Source of the DNA: Paraburkholderia tropica
GTDB lineage: Bacteria; Pseudomonadota; Gammaproteobacteria; Burkholderiales; Burkholderiaceae
Reading direction: 5' to 3'
DNA: 64,000 nucleotides
Assembly: GCF_900109265.1 (NCBI RefSeq)
Contig: NZ_FNZM01000017.1
Coordinates: 124,001 to 188,000, forward strand
Shown: positions 17,500 through 26,268 of the stretch, in pieces
Layout: every line of letters starts with the position of its first letter
Position numbering within the stretch: the first letter of the stretch is position 1
Notes under the pieces: model-generated
Database searches by the model: none
Seen by the model: the letters and a program-made list of their open reading frames with translations, nothing else
Told to the model about the DNA's origin: nothing
Program-made: the position numbers and the translations under genes

Positions 17500-18967
17500 C
17501 GCCGCCTCCCTTGCCACGGTGTTTGCGATACCACGCATGAAACGTCGTGGATGGCGCCTGCGGCAGCGTGCGTTGACGTCCCCAGATATTCAGCGGGTTA
17601 TACAGCACGAAATTCGGCAGGCGTCGCAGCGCGCCATCGAGCGAACTCACGGCCGTGCGATAGAGCTTCGGGCTCGCGAGTAGTTTGCCCGCCATTTTGA
17701 GCACTTCCTGCTTCACGAACGGCACCGCATGTTGAGCGGCGATCACTTCGCGCCATTGATAAATCTGTTCGTGAATATTGATTTTCACCGGGCACACATT
17801 GGTGCAACTGCCGTTGAGTGTGGACGCGAACGGCAGCGCGCTGAATCGCTTCAGATCGAAGGTGGGATTGATGATCGCGCCGATCGGTCCCGCGTAGGTG
17901 CTGCCATAAGACAGCCCACCGCTGCGCCGATAAACCGGACACGTATTCATACACGCGCCACAGCGAATGCATTTGAGCGAATACCAGAAGTCGGGCATCG
18001 CGAGCCGCGCGCTGCGGCCATTATCGACAAGCACGAAATGCAGTTCGGCGCCTTCGCGCGGCGCACGGAAATGCGAGGTGTATTGCGTGATCGGCGAGCC
18101 GAGCGCGCTGCGCGAAAGCATGCGGATAAACACACCGAGATCGGACAGACGCGGAATCAGTTTCTCGATGCCCATCGACACAATATGAATGGGCGGCACA
18201 TTGGCCGAGAGATCGGCGTTGCCTTCATTCGTGCACACCACCACCGTGCCGGTTTCCGCCACCGCGAAATTGCAGCCCGTCATGCCCGCCGTGCGATCGC
18301 GCACGAACCACGGACGCGTATTCATGCGCTGACTTTCGGCCAGATAATGAATATCGTTGTTGTGCGGATCGGTGCCGATCGTACGGCCGAAGACCTGGGC
18401 CACGTCGTCGCGCAATTTGTGCACGGCCGGCACGACGATATGGCTCGGCGGCTGTTGATCGAGTTGCTGGATACGCTCGCCGAGATCGGTTTCCATCACC
18501 GCAATGCCGCGCTGCTCCAGATAAGGGCGCATCTCGCATTCGTCGGTGAGCATCGACTTGCTTTTCACGAGCGCCGTAATGCCGCGTTCGCTGAGAATGC
18601 GGAAGACCGTTTCGTTATGCTCGCCCGCCGTATCGGCGAAATGGACTTTTACGCCATTCGCTTCGGCCACGCGCGTGAACTGGTCGAGATAATCGGCCAG
18701 GTGCGAAAGCGTGTGCGCCTTGATCTGCGAAGCGAGCGTGCGCAACGTTTCCCATTCGGGAATTGCGTGCGCCTGGGCGTCGCGTTTCGTGCGCAGATCC
18801 CAGAGTCGTTTGTCGTGAAAGTCGACATGTTCGGGATGCGCGAGAAACGAGCCCGCGAGTTTCGCGTGCTCGACGCGCTTTCCAGAGTTCGCGTTGGCTT
18901 GACGCGGCGGTTCGAGCGGGCTCACGCTCGGATTCGGATTCGTCCTCGTGGGGGAACCGGCACTCAT
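17486..18967 (-). CDS. lutB: LutB, iron-sulfur LUD protein of L-lactate oxidation
   Basis: 493 residues. The N-terminal LUD domain (VKSKSMLTDECEMRPYLEQRG, GTVVVCTNEGNADLSANVPP) is followed by a two-cluster ferredoxin-like domain with CIRCGACMNTCPVYRRSGG and CTNVCPVKINIHEQIYQW, as expected for two 4Fe-4S clusters. This is the central electron-transfer subunit of LutABC. The N-terminal 30 residues are Pro/Asn-rich and variable. The ATG at 18965-18967 overlaps the lutA stop (ATGA). No lactate permease or lutR-type regulator adjoins the operon. Confidence 0.93.
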   Translation of the reverse strand: MSAGSPTRTNPNPSVSPLEPPRQANANSGKRVEHAKLAGSFLAHPEHVDFHDKRLWDLRTKRDAQAHAIPEWETLRTLASQIKAHTLSHLADYLDQFTRVAEANGVKVHFADTAGEHNETVFRILSERGITALVKSKSMLTDECEMRPYLEQRGIAVMETDLGERIQQLDQQPPSHIVVPAVHKLRDDVAQVFGRTIGTDPHNNDIHYLAESQRMNTRPWFVRDRTAGMTGCNFAVAETGTVVVCTNEGNADLSANVPPIHIVSMGIEKLIPRLSDLGVFIRMLSRSALGSPITQYTSHFRAPREGAELHFVLVDNGRSARLAMPDFWYSLKCIRCGACMNTCPVYRRSGGLSYGSTYAGPIGAIINPTFDLKRFSALPFASTLNGSCTNVCPVKINIHEQIYQWREVIAAQHAVPFVKQEVLKMAGKLLASPKLYRTAVSSLDGALRRLPNFVLYNPLNIWGRQRTLPQAPSTTFHAWYRKHRGKGGGDGQS

Positions 18968-19707
18968 GCGCGCGCTCCGTTGAGCACCTGGGCGATGTGG
19001 ATGAAACGCACGTCGGCCTTCATACGCTCCGCGCAGCCCTGCTGGTGCATGAGGCACGACATGTCGCCCGAGACGATGTACTGTGCGCCCGCGCTCACGT
19101 GATCGACGATCTTGTCCTGGCCCATGCGTACCGAGACCGCTTCTTCGGTCACCGCGAACGTGCCGCCAAAACCGCAGCATTCGTCGGGGCGTTTAGGCTG
19201 CACGAACTCGATGCCCTTGATGTGTTGCAGCAGTGCGAGCGGTTTCGAAAACGGCGCGCCGGCGATTTCGGACATCGACGCTTCGTGCAGATGACGCAGC
19301 GCGCTGCAGCTATTGTGCAAGCCCACACGCCAGGGGAATTCGGCCCACGGAAAATCGCGTGCGCCGAGCACGTCGTGCAAGAATTCGACCAGCTCGTAAG
19401 TGTTGGCGCGCACGCGGCGCACTTCGTCGGTCTGCTCGATGGCGGTGAGATGGTCGCGCACGTGGTTCACGCAGCTCGCCGACGGCCCGACGATATGATC
19501 GTAGCCCGCGAAGGCGCGCACGAACACGCGTTCCGCGCCCGCGGCGTCGGCCTGAGCGCCGCTGTTGGCCATCGGCTGGCCGCAGCAGGTCTGCTCCAGC
19601 GGATAGTCGACCTCGCAGCCGAACCGCTCCAGCAATTCGAGCGTGGCGATCCCCACCTCGGGGTAGAACGCGTCGATGAAACACGGGATGAACAGGGCAA
19701 CTTTCAT
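18964..19707 (-). CDS. lutA: LutA, cysteine-rich (CCG-domain) subunit of L-lactate oxidation
   Basis: 247 residues, with two CCG cysteine-rich repeats: TCCGQPMANSG in the first half and ECCGFGGTFAV in the second, plus VGPSASCVNH and SGDMSCLMH cysteines. This is the heterodisulfide-reductase/GlpC-like subunit of LutABC. ATG at 19705-19707 begins MKVALFIPCFIDAFYPEVG, the usual family N-terminus; the extension upstream is not conserved-looking. First gene of lutABC; the promoter must lie in the 158 bp between it and the porin gene, where I see no clear operator. Confidence 0.93.
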   Translation of the reverse strand: MKVALFIPCFIDAFYPEVGIATLELLERFGCEVDYPLEQTCCGQPMANSGAQADAAGAERVFVRAFAGYDHIVGPSASCVNHVRDHLTAIEQTDEVRRVRANTYELVEFLHDVLGARDFPWAEFPWRVGLHNSCSALRHLHEASMSEIAGAPFSKPLALLQHIKGIEFVQPKRPDECCGFGGTFAVTEEAVSVRMGQDKIVDHVSAGAQYIVSGDMSCLMHQQGCAERMKADVRFIHIAQVLNGARA

Positions 19708-19865
19708 GCGAGGGCTCACGCGGAAAGCGGACCGGTTCATTTTAGCGCCGATCCGCCCGCCGGGCGCGCGAAGCGGCCAGGCGCCGCCCCGCTTGCCCCG
19801 CTTGTCCGGCCTGCCCCGCGCTTTTTTTGCGCGGTGCAACGCAACGCGCCCGTGCGCGCCCTCGC

Positions 19866-21080
19866 TCAGAAGTTGTGGCGAATCCCGGCGATCACTGCGA
19901 GTTGCTTGTCGGTGTCCGAATTCACGAGGTTCGGAATCTGCGCGAGATTGCGCGATGCGCCAGTCGATGCGTCGATCCCGATGCCCGCCCCCGACGACTT
20001 CTGGCCGATCGCCACCGCATAGAGCGCGGTCCGCTTGGAGAGGTTGTAGACTGCGCCGAGATTGATCTGATGCACGCGCGTCGACGAACTGTCGCCCGGA
20101 TGGGCGTCGTTGAAAATATACGCAAAGCCGAATTGCAGCGCAGGCGAGTATTGCCACATCGTATTCAACTCCGCGATATCGAATGAGATATTCGCGCCTT
20201 GCGGTTGCGCGGCGCTGGCGAAGTACTGACTTTGCGACAGCCGCGTGTGCGTATAGCTCAGCGCCACCGTCACCGGACCGACGACGTACGAACCGCCCGC
20301 GCCCCAGATATCGATCTTCTGCGCATTCTGCAATTCGCAATACGAGGCGTCGGCATTCGCGCAACTGAAATCGCCGATATAGCCGCTCTCCCCGCCCAAT
20401 GCCGCCTGCAAGGGATTGTGCAATTGCAGATAGCCCGCCGACAGCGACAGCGGACCGTGCGTGTAATTGGCCGCGAGCGACCAGCCGCGATTGCGCGAGA
20501 AGTCACCGGCGATGCCGCCGAGACTGAACAAGCCGTCCACGGTCAGGCCGCCGAAACTCGGGCTCAGATATTTGATCGAGTTATTGAAATTGAACGCTTC
20601 GTTGAGGTTATCGACATCGCCGAAATGCGAACCGTAAAGCGTTGCCCAGTTATTGCTCGATGCATACGCACCCAGGTAATCGGAGAACGGATCGTACTGA
20701 CGCCCCAGCGTGAGCGTGCCGTAGTTCGCGTTCGCGACGCCCACCCACGCATTGCGGTTGAACAGCGTGCCGCTTTGCAGCATTGCGCCGTTCTGCGTAA
20801 GCAGGCTGTTTTCCAGCGTGAAATTCACCGTCGTGCCGCCGCCGATGTCTTCACTGCCTGTGAGACCCCAGCGCGACGGCACGAGATTGCCGCCGCCCAG
20901 TTGCCAGTTCGAGTGGCCGTCGGTGCTGCCATCGGCGTGCGTGGTTTGCTGGTTCGTCGAATAGACGATGCCCGCATCCACGGTGCCGTACAGCGTGACG
21001 GAAGATTGCGCGTGTGCGCCGATCGCGAGGGTGCACGAAGCCAGCGCCAGCGCCGCGCGCTTGACGAAAAGATCTGCCAT
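19866..21080 (-). CDS. Gram-negative general porin
   Basis: 404 residues, outer-membrane 16-strand trimeric porin of the Burkholderia/Neisseria type. Signal peptide FVKRAALALASCTLAIGAHA is cleaved before QSSVTLYGTVDAGIVY, the standard porin first strand; the C-terminus is AGIRHNF with the terminal phenylalanine needed for Bam-mediated insertion. The L3-constriction-like segment YGTLTLGRQYDPFSDYL is present. Start ATG 21078-21080 is given by the signal peptide. It lies next to the amine permease gene in the same orientation and could serve solute entry for the amine cluster, but porins are scattered widely and this is weak. Confidence 0.93.
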   Translation of the reverse strand: MADLFVKRAALALASCTLAIGAHAQSSVTLYGTVDAGIVYSTNQQTTHADGSTDGHSNWQLGGGNLVPSRWGLTGSEDIGGGTTVNFTLENSLLTQNGAMLQSGTLFNRNAWVGVANANYGTLTLGRQYDPFSDYLGAYASSNNWATLYGSHFGDVDNLNEAFNFNNSIKYLSPSFGGLTVDGLFSLGGIAGDFSRNRGWSLAANYTHGPLSLSAGYLQLHNPLQAALGGESGYIGDFSCANADASYCELQNAQKIDIWGAGGSYVVGPVTVALSYTHTRLSQSQYFASAAQPQGANISFDIAELNTMWQYSPALQFGFAYIFNDAHPGDSSSTRVHQINLGAVYNLSKRTALYAVAIGQKSSGAGIGIDASTGASRNLAQIPNLVNSDTDKQLAVIAGIRHNF

Positions 21081-21257
21081 GTCGTTGTCTTTTTGAAGTG
21101 AGAGATCGCGCGGGCCGTCATGCGCCGGACGCGACCGGGCCACGGCGCGCGTCGTTCGCACGCGCCGCCCGCGTAGCTGCTGCCAGAGTTGACTGCTGGA
21201 GGTAGTGCTGAATGAAGCCTTCAGCGAGGCGCGGGGAACGCGCCCTCGCCCTGCCTG

Positions 21258-22715
21258 CTACTGCCCGAAGCGCGCGTAGATGTCGGGCCGCGCGCGCTTG
21301 AGCGCGAAGCCCAGCACGATGCCGAGCACGGCGACCGTGAGCACGATCCACGGAAACGCGCGCACGATGGCGCTATCGGAGCCCGAGAGCGCGTCCAGAT
21401 TGCCGATCAGCACGAAGCCGATCCACAACAGCCCGATGCCGCCCAGCACCGGCGCCGCGAGTGCGTGCCAGAAGCGCGTGTCCTTTTTCGTCGCGCGAAA
21501 ATACGCGACCACCGCGAAACTCGTCACCGCCTGCAACATCACGATGCCGATCGTGCCCAACGCCGACGTGCAGCTAAAGACGATATTGAACGGGTCCGCG
21601 CCCACCATCACGAAGATGCCGATCGGCGCCAGTACCGAGAGCGTTTGCAGATAGCTCGCGAGATACGGCGAACCGTACTTCGGATGCAGGCGATCGAGTT
21701 TCGCGGGCAGCAGACCTTCGACCGACAGCGCGTGAATGTAGCGCACGATCGTGTTATGAAACGACAGCAGGCTCGCGAAAATACTGGAGAGCAGCAACAG
21801 GCTCATCGCGGTCGTCATCGTGCCGCCGAGATATTTCGCCGACTGCATGAACCAAAAATCGCCAGGCTGTTTCGTCGCGACATCGGCCACGTCTTTCAAG
21901 CCGTATGCGCACACGATGGCCCACGTAACGAACGCGAAGAACACCAGAATCAACGACACCGACACATAGGTCGCGCGCGGCACCGTGATTTTCGGATCGC
22001 GACACTCCTTGCCGTAGATGGCCGTCGCCTCGAAACCGATGAACGACGCGAGCGCGAACATCACCGCAATGCCCATATGACCGCTGAAAACGTGCTTCGG
22101 CGCGAACGGTTCGAGCGTGAGTCCATCGGGGCCGCCGTGATGCGTCACGATGGCGAGCGAGAGCACGAGCAGAATGCCCATTTCGAGGCACATCAGCACG
22201 CCGAGCAGGCGGCTGTTGAGATCGATGCCGCGCAATCCCGTGATCTGCACGATGGCAAGACAAGCGAGCGAATACGCGTACCACGGCAGCGCGCTATGCA
22301 GCATCGGGCCGAGTACCACCGTGCAGAAAAATCCAAACAGGCCGTAGAGCGCGATCTGGATGCAGGTGTACGACAGCAGCGCGACGAGCGCGCCCGCCAT
22401 GCCGAGCGGTCGCCCGAAACCCGCCGTGATGTAGGCGTAAAACGCACCGGCGCGCACGATGTGGCGGCTCATCGAGGCGAAGCCCACGCTGAACACGAGC
22501 AGCACCACGCCCGCGATCACGAACGCGCCCGGAATGCCCGCGCCATTGCCGAGGCTGATGGCCGGTGGCACCGCGCCGAGCATGCCGGTCAGTGGCGCGG
22601 CCGCCGAAATCACGAGAAACACGATCTGCCACAGGCCGAGGCGGCTGCGCTGCGGCGCCGAGGCGTCTGCGGCGTCATCGCCGACGAGGCCGGCGGTTGA
22701 AAACGGTTCGTTCAT
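21258..22715 (-). CDS. APC-superfamily amino-acid/amine permease
   Basis: 485 residues with 12 hydrophobic helices of the amino acid-polyamine-organocation family. The first helix carries the unwound substrate motif FLVISAAAPLTGMLGAVPPA, helix 3 YITAGFGRPLGMAG, and helix 6 GFEATAIYGKECRDPKITVPRA, the hallmark APC glycine/acidic motif. Start ATG 22713-22715 has AGAGGC upstream; a longer reading frame is not supported. It is downstream of the AraC-type regulator gene and near a copper amine oxidase, so the plausible substrate is an aryl-alkylamine or related amine (inference). Confidence 0.9.
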   Translation of the reverse strand: MNEPFSTAGLVGDDAADASAPQRSRLGLWQIVFLVISAAAPLTGMLGAVPPAISLGNGAGIPGAFVIAGVVLLVFSVGFASMSRHIVRAGAFYAYITAGFGRPLGMAGALVALLSYTCIQIALYGLFGFFCTVVLGPMLHSALPWYAYSLACLAIVQITGLRGIDLNSRLLGVLMCLEMGILLVLSLAIVTHHGGPDGLTLEPFAPKHVFSGHMGIAVMFALASFIGFEATAIYGKECRDPKITVPRATYVSVSLILVFFAFVTWAIVCAYGLKDVADVATKQPGDFWFMQSAKYLGGTMTTAMSLLLLSSIFASLLSFHNTIVRYIHALSVEGLLPAKLDRLHPKYGSPYLASYLQTLSVLAPIGIFVMVGADPFNIVFSCTSALGTIGIVMLQAVTSFAVVAYFRATKKDTRFWHALAAPVLGGIGLLWIGFVLIGNLDALSGSDSAIVRAFPWIVLTVAVLGIVLGFALKRARPDIYARFGQ

Positions 22716-23049
22716 CGTTGCCTCTGCTGGTGTCTGGACTGTCATTCGCCATTCGACACGATGGGAACCGCGTGCCCTGGCGCTCGGGGAATCGAATCTC
22801 GCGGACGGCATTCGCGATGCCATTTCGTGAATCGATTGGAGCGCATGGTAGGCAGCTAAAAAATCCGGCGACCTGGCTTTCCGCGCCAAATTTTCGATAA
22901 AGTGCGCCAACACCCCTGCGGGTTTTTACTTAACGAGGCAAAAATTCCGAATTTGATTCGGATGACGAATCAATGAACGGAGCGGTCGAACGCCGCTCGC
23001 GCCGGCATAGCTTTCTATTTGTAAGCGCGCGGCGATTCGCGGACGGTCG
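22716..23049. other. Intergenic region upstream of the permease
   Basis: 334 bp without a gene, holding the permease promoter and the 3' end of the AraC transcript. It contains the 8-bp inverted repeat annotated separately at 22953-22973 and an AT-rich patch around 22930-22955. A small ACCC-CTGC-GGGTTTTT hairpin at about 22912-22927 points the wrong way to terminate either minus-strand gene. Confidence 0.5.
22953..22973. promoter_or_regulatory. Perfect inverted repeat, putative operator
   Basis: TTGATTCG (22953-22960) and CGAATCAA (22966-22973) are perfect 8-bp arms around a 5-bp spacer. No T-run follows, so a terminator is unlikely. Position upstream of the permease and downstream of the AraC gene suggests an operator; the cognate protein is unknown. 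Confidence 0.5.
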
Positions 23050-24054
23050 CTATTTTTCCGGCCGCGCCCAGTTGCGCGTGGCGCGCCAGAGCACGGTGGC
23101 GTCGGCATAACCAACGGCGCGCGCGACCGCTGCGTTCGTCATGCCTTCCTGATCGCGCAGCACGGCCACGCTGCGTTGGCGCTCGTCGCGAATGATCTCG
23201 CGCACGGAGGTGCCCGCCTCCGCGAGATGGCGCTGCAAGGAGCGGTTCGAAAGTCCGAGGTCGCGTGCGATATCGGCCACCACGAGTTTCTCGCGCGCGA
23301 GTCGCCGCGTGACGAGATCGCGAACCTGATCGACGAGATTATGGGGCACGGTATCGCGCGAAATGAGGTCGGTGGCGTGACGCTCCATCAGGCGCGCAAG
23401 CTGGGTGTCGGCGCTTTTGAGCGGCGCGTCGAGATCGTGCGGATGCAGGACCACACCGCTCGCAGGCTGCTGAAAACGCACCGGCACGCGGAAAATCCGC
23501 ATATAGGGTTTGATATCGGCGGGCGCGGCGTGCTCGAAATGGATCTCGACCGGCGTCCATTGCGCGCCGCGCACGAGGCGAATCATGTGGCACATCGCGC
23601 TCACGCTGTATTCGGCATCCTGACGACGTGGCCAGATGTTCGCATGCGCGATGCGATAGCTCCACATCGGCCATTCATTGTCGCTCACGAGGTCGACGAG
23701 CGTGGCGCTTTGCCATGAGGCCAACGCATCGGTGAATCTACGGATTGCGGAGCCGAGCGTCGGCGACGACATGAACACGAGCCCGGCCGGACCGAGTTCC
23801 GTGAGCTGCAATTCGTTGCCCAGACGCAGCCCGAGCCACGGCTCGTCGAGCACCTGCGCGGCGCGTTCGAACACCTCGACATAACGCCCCAGCGGCAGGA
23901 TTTCATAAGGGTCCGACAACTGTCGGCGGCTCAAGCCGAACTCGTCGAGCAGCGCGTCGCAATTGGCGCCCGCGGCGTCGAGCGCGCGCACGATGGGACC
24001 CATCACGGCGCCGCGAATCATCGGATAACCGCTGTTCACCGGCACTCTTTTCAT
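23050..24054 (-). CDS. AraC-family transcriptional regulator (arabinose-binding-like N-domain)
   Basis: 334 residues. The N-terminal ~220 residues match the PF12625-type effector domain seen in OruR/ArgR-like AraC members (PMIRGAVMGPIVRALDAAGA, EILPLGRYVEVFERAAQVL, ELGPAGLVFMSSPTLGSAI). The C-terminal domain carries two helix-turn-helix units: EKLVVADIARDLGLSNRSLQRHL and TNAAVARAVGYADATVLWRAT. It is divergent from the copper amine oxidase across 227 bp and upstream of the permease, so it is the likely activator of the amine genes, comparable in role to FeaR for phenethylamine use in E. coli. The effector is inferred to be the amine or its aldehyde. Confidence 0.9.
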   Translation of the reverse strand: MKRVPVNSGYPMIRGAVMGPIVRALDAAGANCDALLDEFGLSRRQLSDPYEILPLGRYVEVFERAAQVLDEPWLGLRLGNELQLTELGPAGLVFMSSPTLGSAIRRFTDALASWQSATLVDLVSDNEWPMWSYRIAHANIWPRRQDAEYSVSAMCHMIRLVRGAQWTPVEIHFEHAAPADIKPYMRIFRVPVRFQQPASGVVLHPHDLDAPLKSADTQLARLMERHATDLISRDTVPHNLVDQVRDLVTRRLAREKLVVADIARDLGLSNRSLQRHLAEAGTSVREIIRDERQRSVAVLRDQEGMTNAAVARAVGYADATVLWRATRNWARPEK

Positions 24055-24281
24055 GTCTCGCTCCGTTCGCCTGACAGCTTCGTTCGCTCTGCGTATGGCG
24101 CACTCTATCGCCCCTTTGGCGCGTTCTGCAAGCGCGAAAAAAATACGGCGTTTCTACGATGGATGCACGACATCGCTCACGGCATCGCCACTCGAATCAC
24201 CCTGCATTCAGCACTTCATACAGGGTTTCTCGCGATGCAGGCGGCGCTGTTCCGGCTCAACGACATCCTTACGAAATGCTT

Positions 24282-26261
24282 ATGAACACGACCTCGAATT
24301 CGCATCCGCTCGACCCGCTGAGCCTCGCCGAAATGCAGCTCGCCTGTGACATCGTGAAAGCCGCCGAACAGCTCGACGAATTTGGCCGCTTTCCCGTGAC
24401 CGAATTGCGCGATCCGCCCAAAGCGGAAGTGCTGGCCTGGCAGCAAGGCGATTATTTTCCGCGCCGCGCGTTTGTGATCGCCATCGATCGCACACGCGCG
24501 CAAACGATCGAATTCGTCGTCGATCTGCGTGAGAAGAAAGTGGAATCGCGCACGCCGCTCGCACTGCAAAGCGCGCCGTTCGGTCAGCCGCCCGTGATGA
24601 TCGAAGACTTCATCAATGCCGAGCGCATCGTTAAGGAAGATCCGGCGTGGCGCGCAGCCGTGCTCAAGCGCGGCCTCACCGAAGACGATCTCGAACGCGT
24701 GCAGGTGGACCCGTTTTCGGCAGGCGCGTTCGATCGCCCCAACGAAGGCGGCCGTCGCCTCGTGCGCTGCGTGAGTTACTACCGCGAGCACGTGAGCGAC
24801 AACGGCTATGCGCATCCGATCGAAGGCGTGGTCGCGGTAGTCGATCTGCTCGAACAGAAAGTCATCGAACTCGTCGACGACGGCCGCATCATTCCAATTC
24901 CGCGCGCAAAGCATAACTACGACACGCCGAGTCTCGGCGAGCCGCGCGACACGGTCAAACCGCTGTCGATCAGCCAGCCCGAAGGTCCGAGTTTCACCAT
25001 CGACGGCTGGCAGGTGAAATGGCAAAACTGGAGCTTCCGCGTGGGCTTCACGCCGCGCGAAGGTCTCGTGCTGAATCAGATCACATGGGACGACGGCAAG
25101 CATGCGCCGCGCCCCATCATCTATCGCGCGAGCGTGACGGAGATGTGCGTGCCCTACTCCGATCCCACCACGAATCACTACTGGAAAAGCGCGTTCGACG
25201 CGGGCGAATACGGCCTCGGCAAACTCGCGAATCAGCTCGAACTCGGTTGCGATTGTCTGGGCACGATCCGCTATTTCGACATTCCGTCCGCCGACGATTT
25301 CGGCAATAGCTTCACGATGAAAAACGCTGTCTGTCTGCACGAAGAAGATTACGGCACGCTCTGGAAGCATTATGAATTCCGCACCGGCGTATTCGAAATG
25401 CGCCGCTCGCGCCGCCTCGTGATTTCGTTCTTCGCAACGGTCGGCAATTACGATTACGGTTTTTACTGGTACTTCTATCAGGACGGCACGATTCAGCTCG
25501 AATGCAAACTCACGGGCATTATCCAGACCTCGGCAGTTGCCGACGGCGGCTCGTATCCGTGGGGCGGCATGGTCACCGAAAATCTCGGCGGCCCGACGCA
25601 TCAGCACTTCTTCAACGCGCGCCTGCACATGATGGTCGACGGCGAAAAGAACGCCGTGACCGAGCATGAATTCGTGCCGCGTCCGATGGGCGAAGGCAAT
25701 CCGTACGGCAATGTATTCGACACCACGAAGCGCGTGCTGAAAACCGAGCAGGAAGCGGCGCGCAATGCGAGCGGTCAGACCGGCCGCTTCTGGAAAGTCG
25801 TGAATCCGAACGTGAAAAACCGCGTGGGTGCGAATCCTGGCTACAAGCTGATCGTCAACGACTCGCCGCTAATGCTCGCCGATCCGAACTCGAAGGTACG
25901 CCAGCGCGGCGGCTTCGCGACGCGTCACGTATGGGTCACGCCGTACGACACCACGCAACGCTATGCGAGCGGCGACTATCCGAATCAGCATGCGGGCGGC
26001 GACGGTCTGCCGCGTTATATCGAGGCGAATCGCAACGTCGAAAACGAGGACATCGTGCTGTGGCACAGCTTCGGTCATACGCACGTTTGCAAGCCCGAGG
26101 ATTTCCCGGTGATGCCGGTGGAATACGCGGGATTCATGCTCAAGCCGAATAACTTCTTCGACGGTAATCCGGCGATGGATCTGCCAGGCGGACGCGATCC
26201 GCATAGCGTGCAGGACGGCGCGCCGGACAGCGCCCCCACCTGCTGCGGCAGCAAGAAGTAA
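24282..26261 (+). CDS. Copper-containing primary-amine oxidase (topaquinone enzyme)
   Basis: 659 residues. Oxidises a primary amine to aldehyde, NH3 and H2O2 using copper and a self-generated topaquinone. The cofactor tyrosine is Tyr390 in ATVGNYDYGFYW; the copper ligands are His440 and His442 in THQHFFNARLHM and His601 in GHTHVCKPEDFPVMP; the likely catalytic base is Asp306 in SAFDAGEYGLG. No signal peptide and no extra N-terminal domain, so it resembles the cytoplasmic Arthrobacter phenethylamine/histamine oxidases rather than the periplasmic E. coli TynA. ATG 24282 was preferred to a longer frame because family similarity starts just after it. The aldehyde-dehydrogenase gene downstream would handle the product. 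C-terminus CCGSKK. Confidence 0.95.
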   Translation: MNTTSNSHPLDPLSLAEMQLACDIVKAAEQLDEFGRFPVTELRDPPKAEVLAWQQGDYFPRRAFVIAIDRTRAQTIEFVVDLREKKVESRTPLALQSAPFGQPPVMIEDFINAERIVKEDPAWRAAVLKRGLTEDDLERVQVDPFSAGAFDRPNEGGRRLVRCVSYYREHVSDNGYAHPIEGVVAVVDLLEQKVIELVDDGRIIPIPRAKHNYDTPSLGEPRDTVKPLSISQPEGPSFTIDGWQVKWQNWSFRVGFTPREGLVLNQITWDDGKHAPRPIIYRASVTEMCVPYSDPTTNHYWKSAFDAGEYGLGKLANQLELGCDCLGTIRYFDIPSADDFGNSFTMKNAVCLHEEDYGTLWKHYEFRTGVFEMRRSRRLVISFFATVGNYDYGFYWYFYQDGTIQLECKLTGIIQTSAVADGGSYPWGGMVTENLGGPTHQHFFNARLHMMVDGEKNAVTEHEFVPRPMGEGNPYGNVFDTTKRVLKTEQEAARNASGQTGRFWKVVNPNVKNRVGANPGYKLIVNDSPLMLADPNSKVRQRGGFATRHVWVTPYDTTQRYASGDYPNQHAGGDGLPRYIEANRNVENEDIVLWHSFGHTHVCKPEDFPVMPVEYAGFMLKPNNFFDGNPAMDLPGGRDPHSVQDGAPDSAPTCCGSKK

Positions 26262-26268
26262 GCGGACC

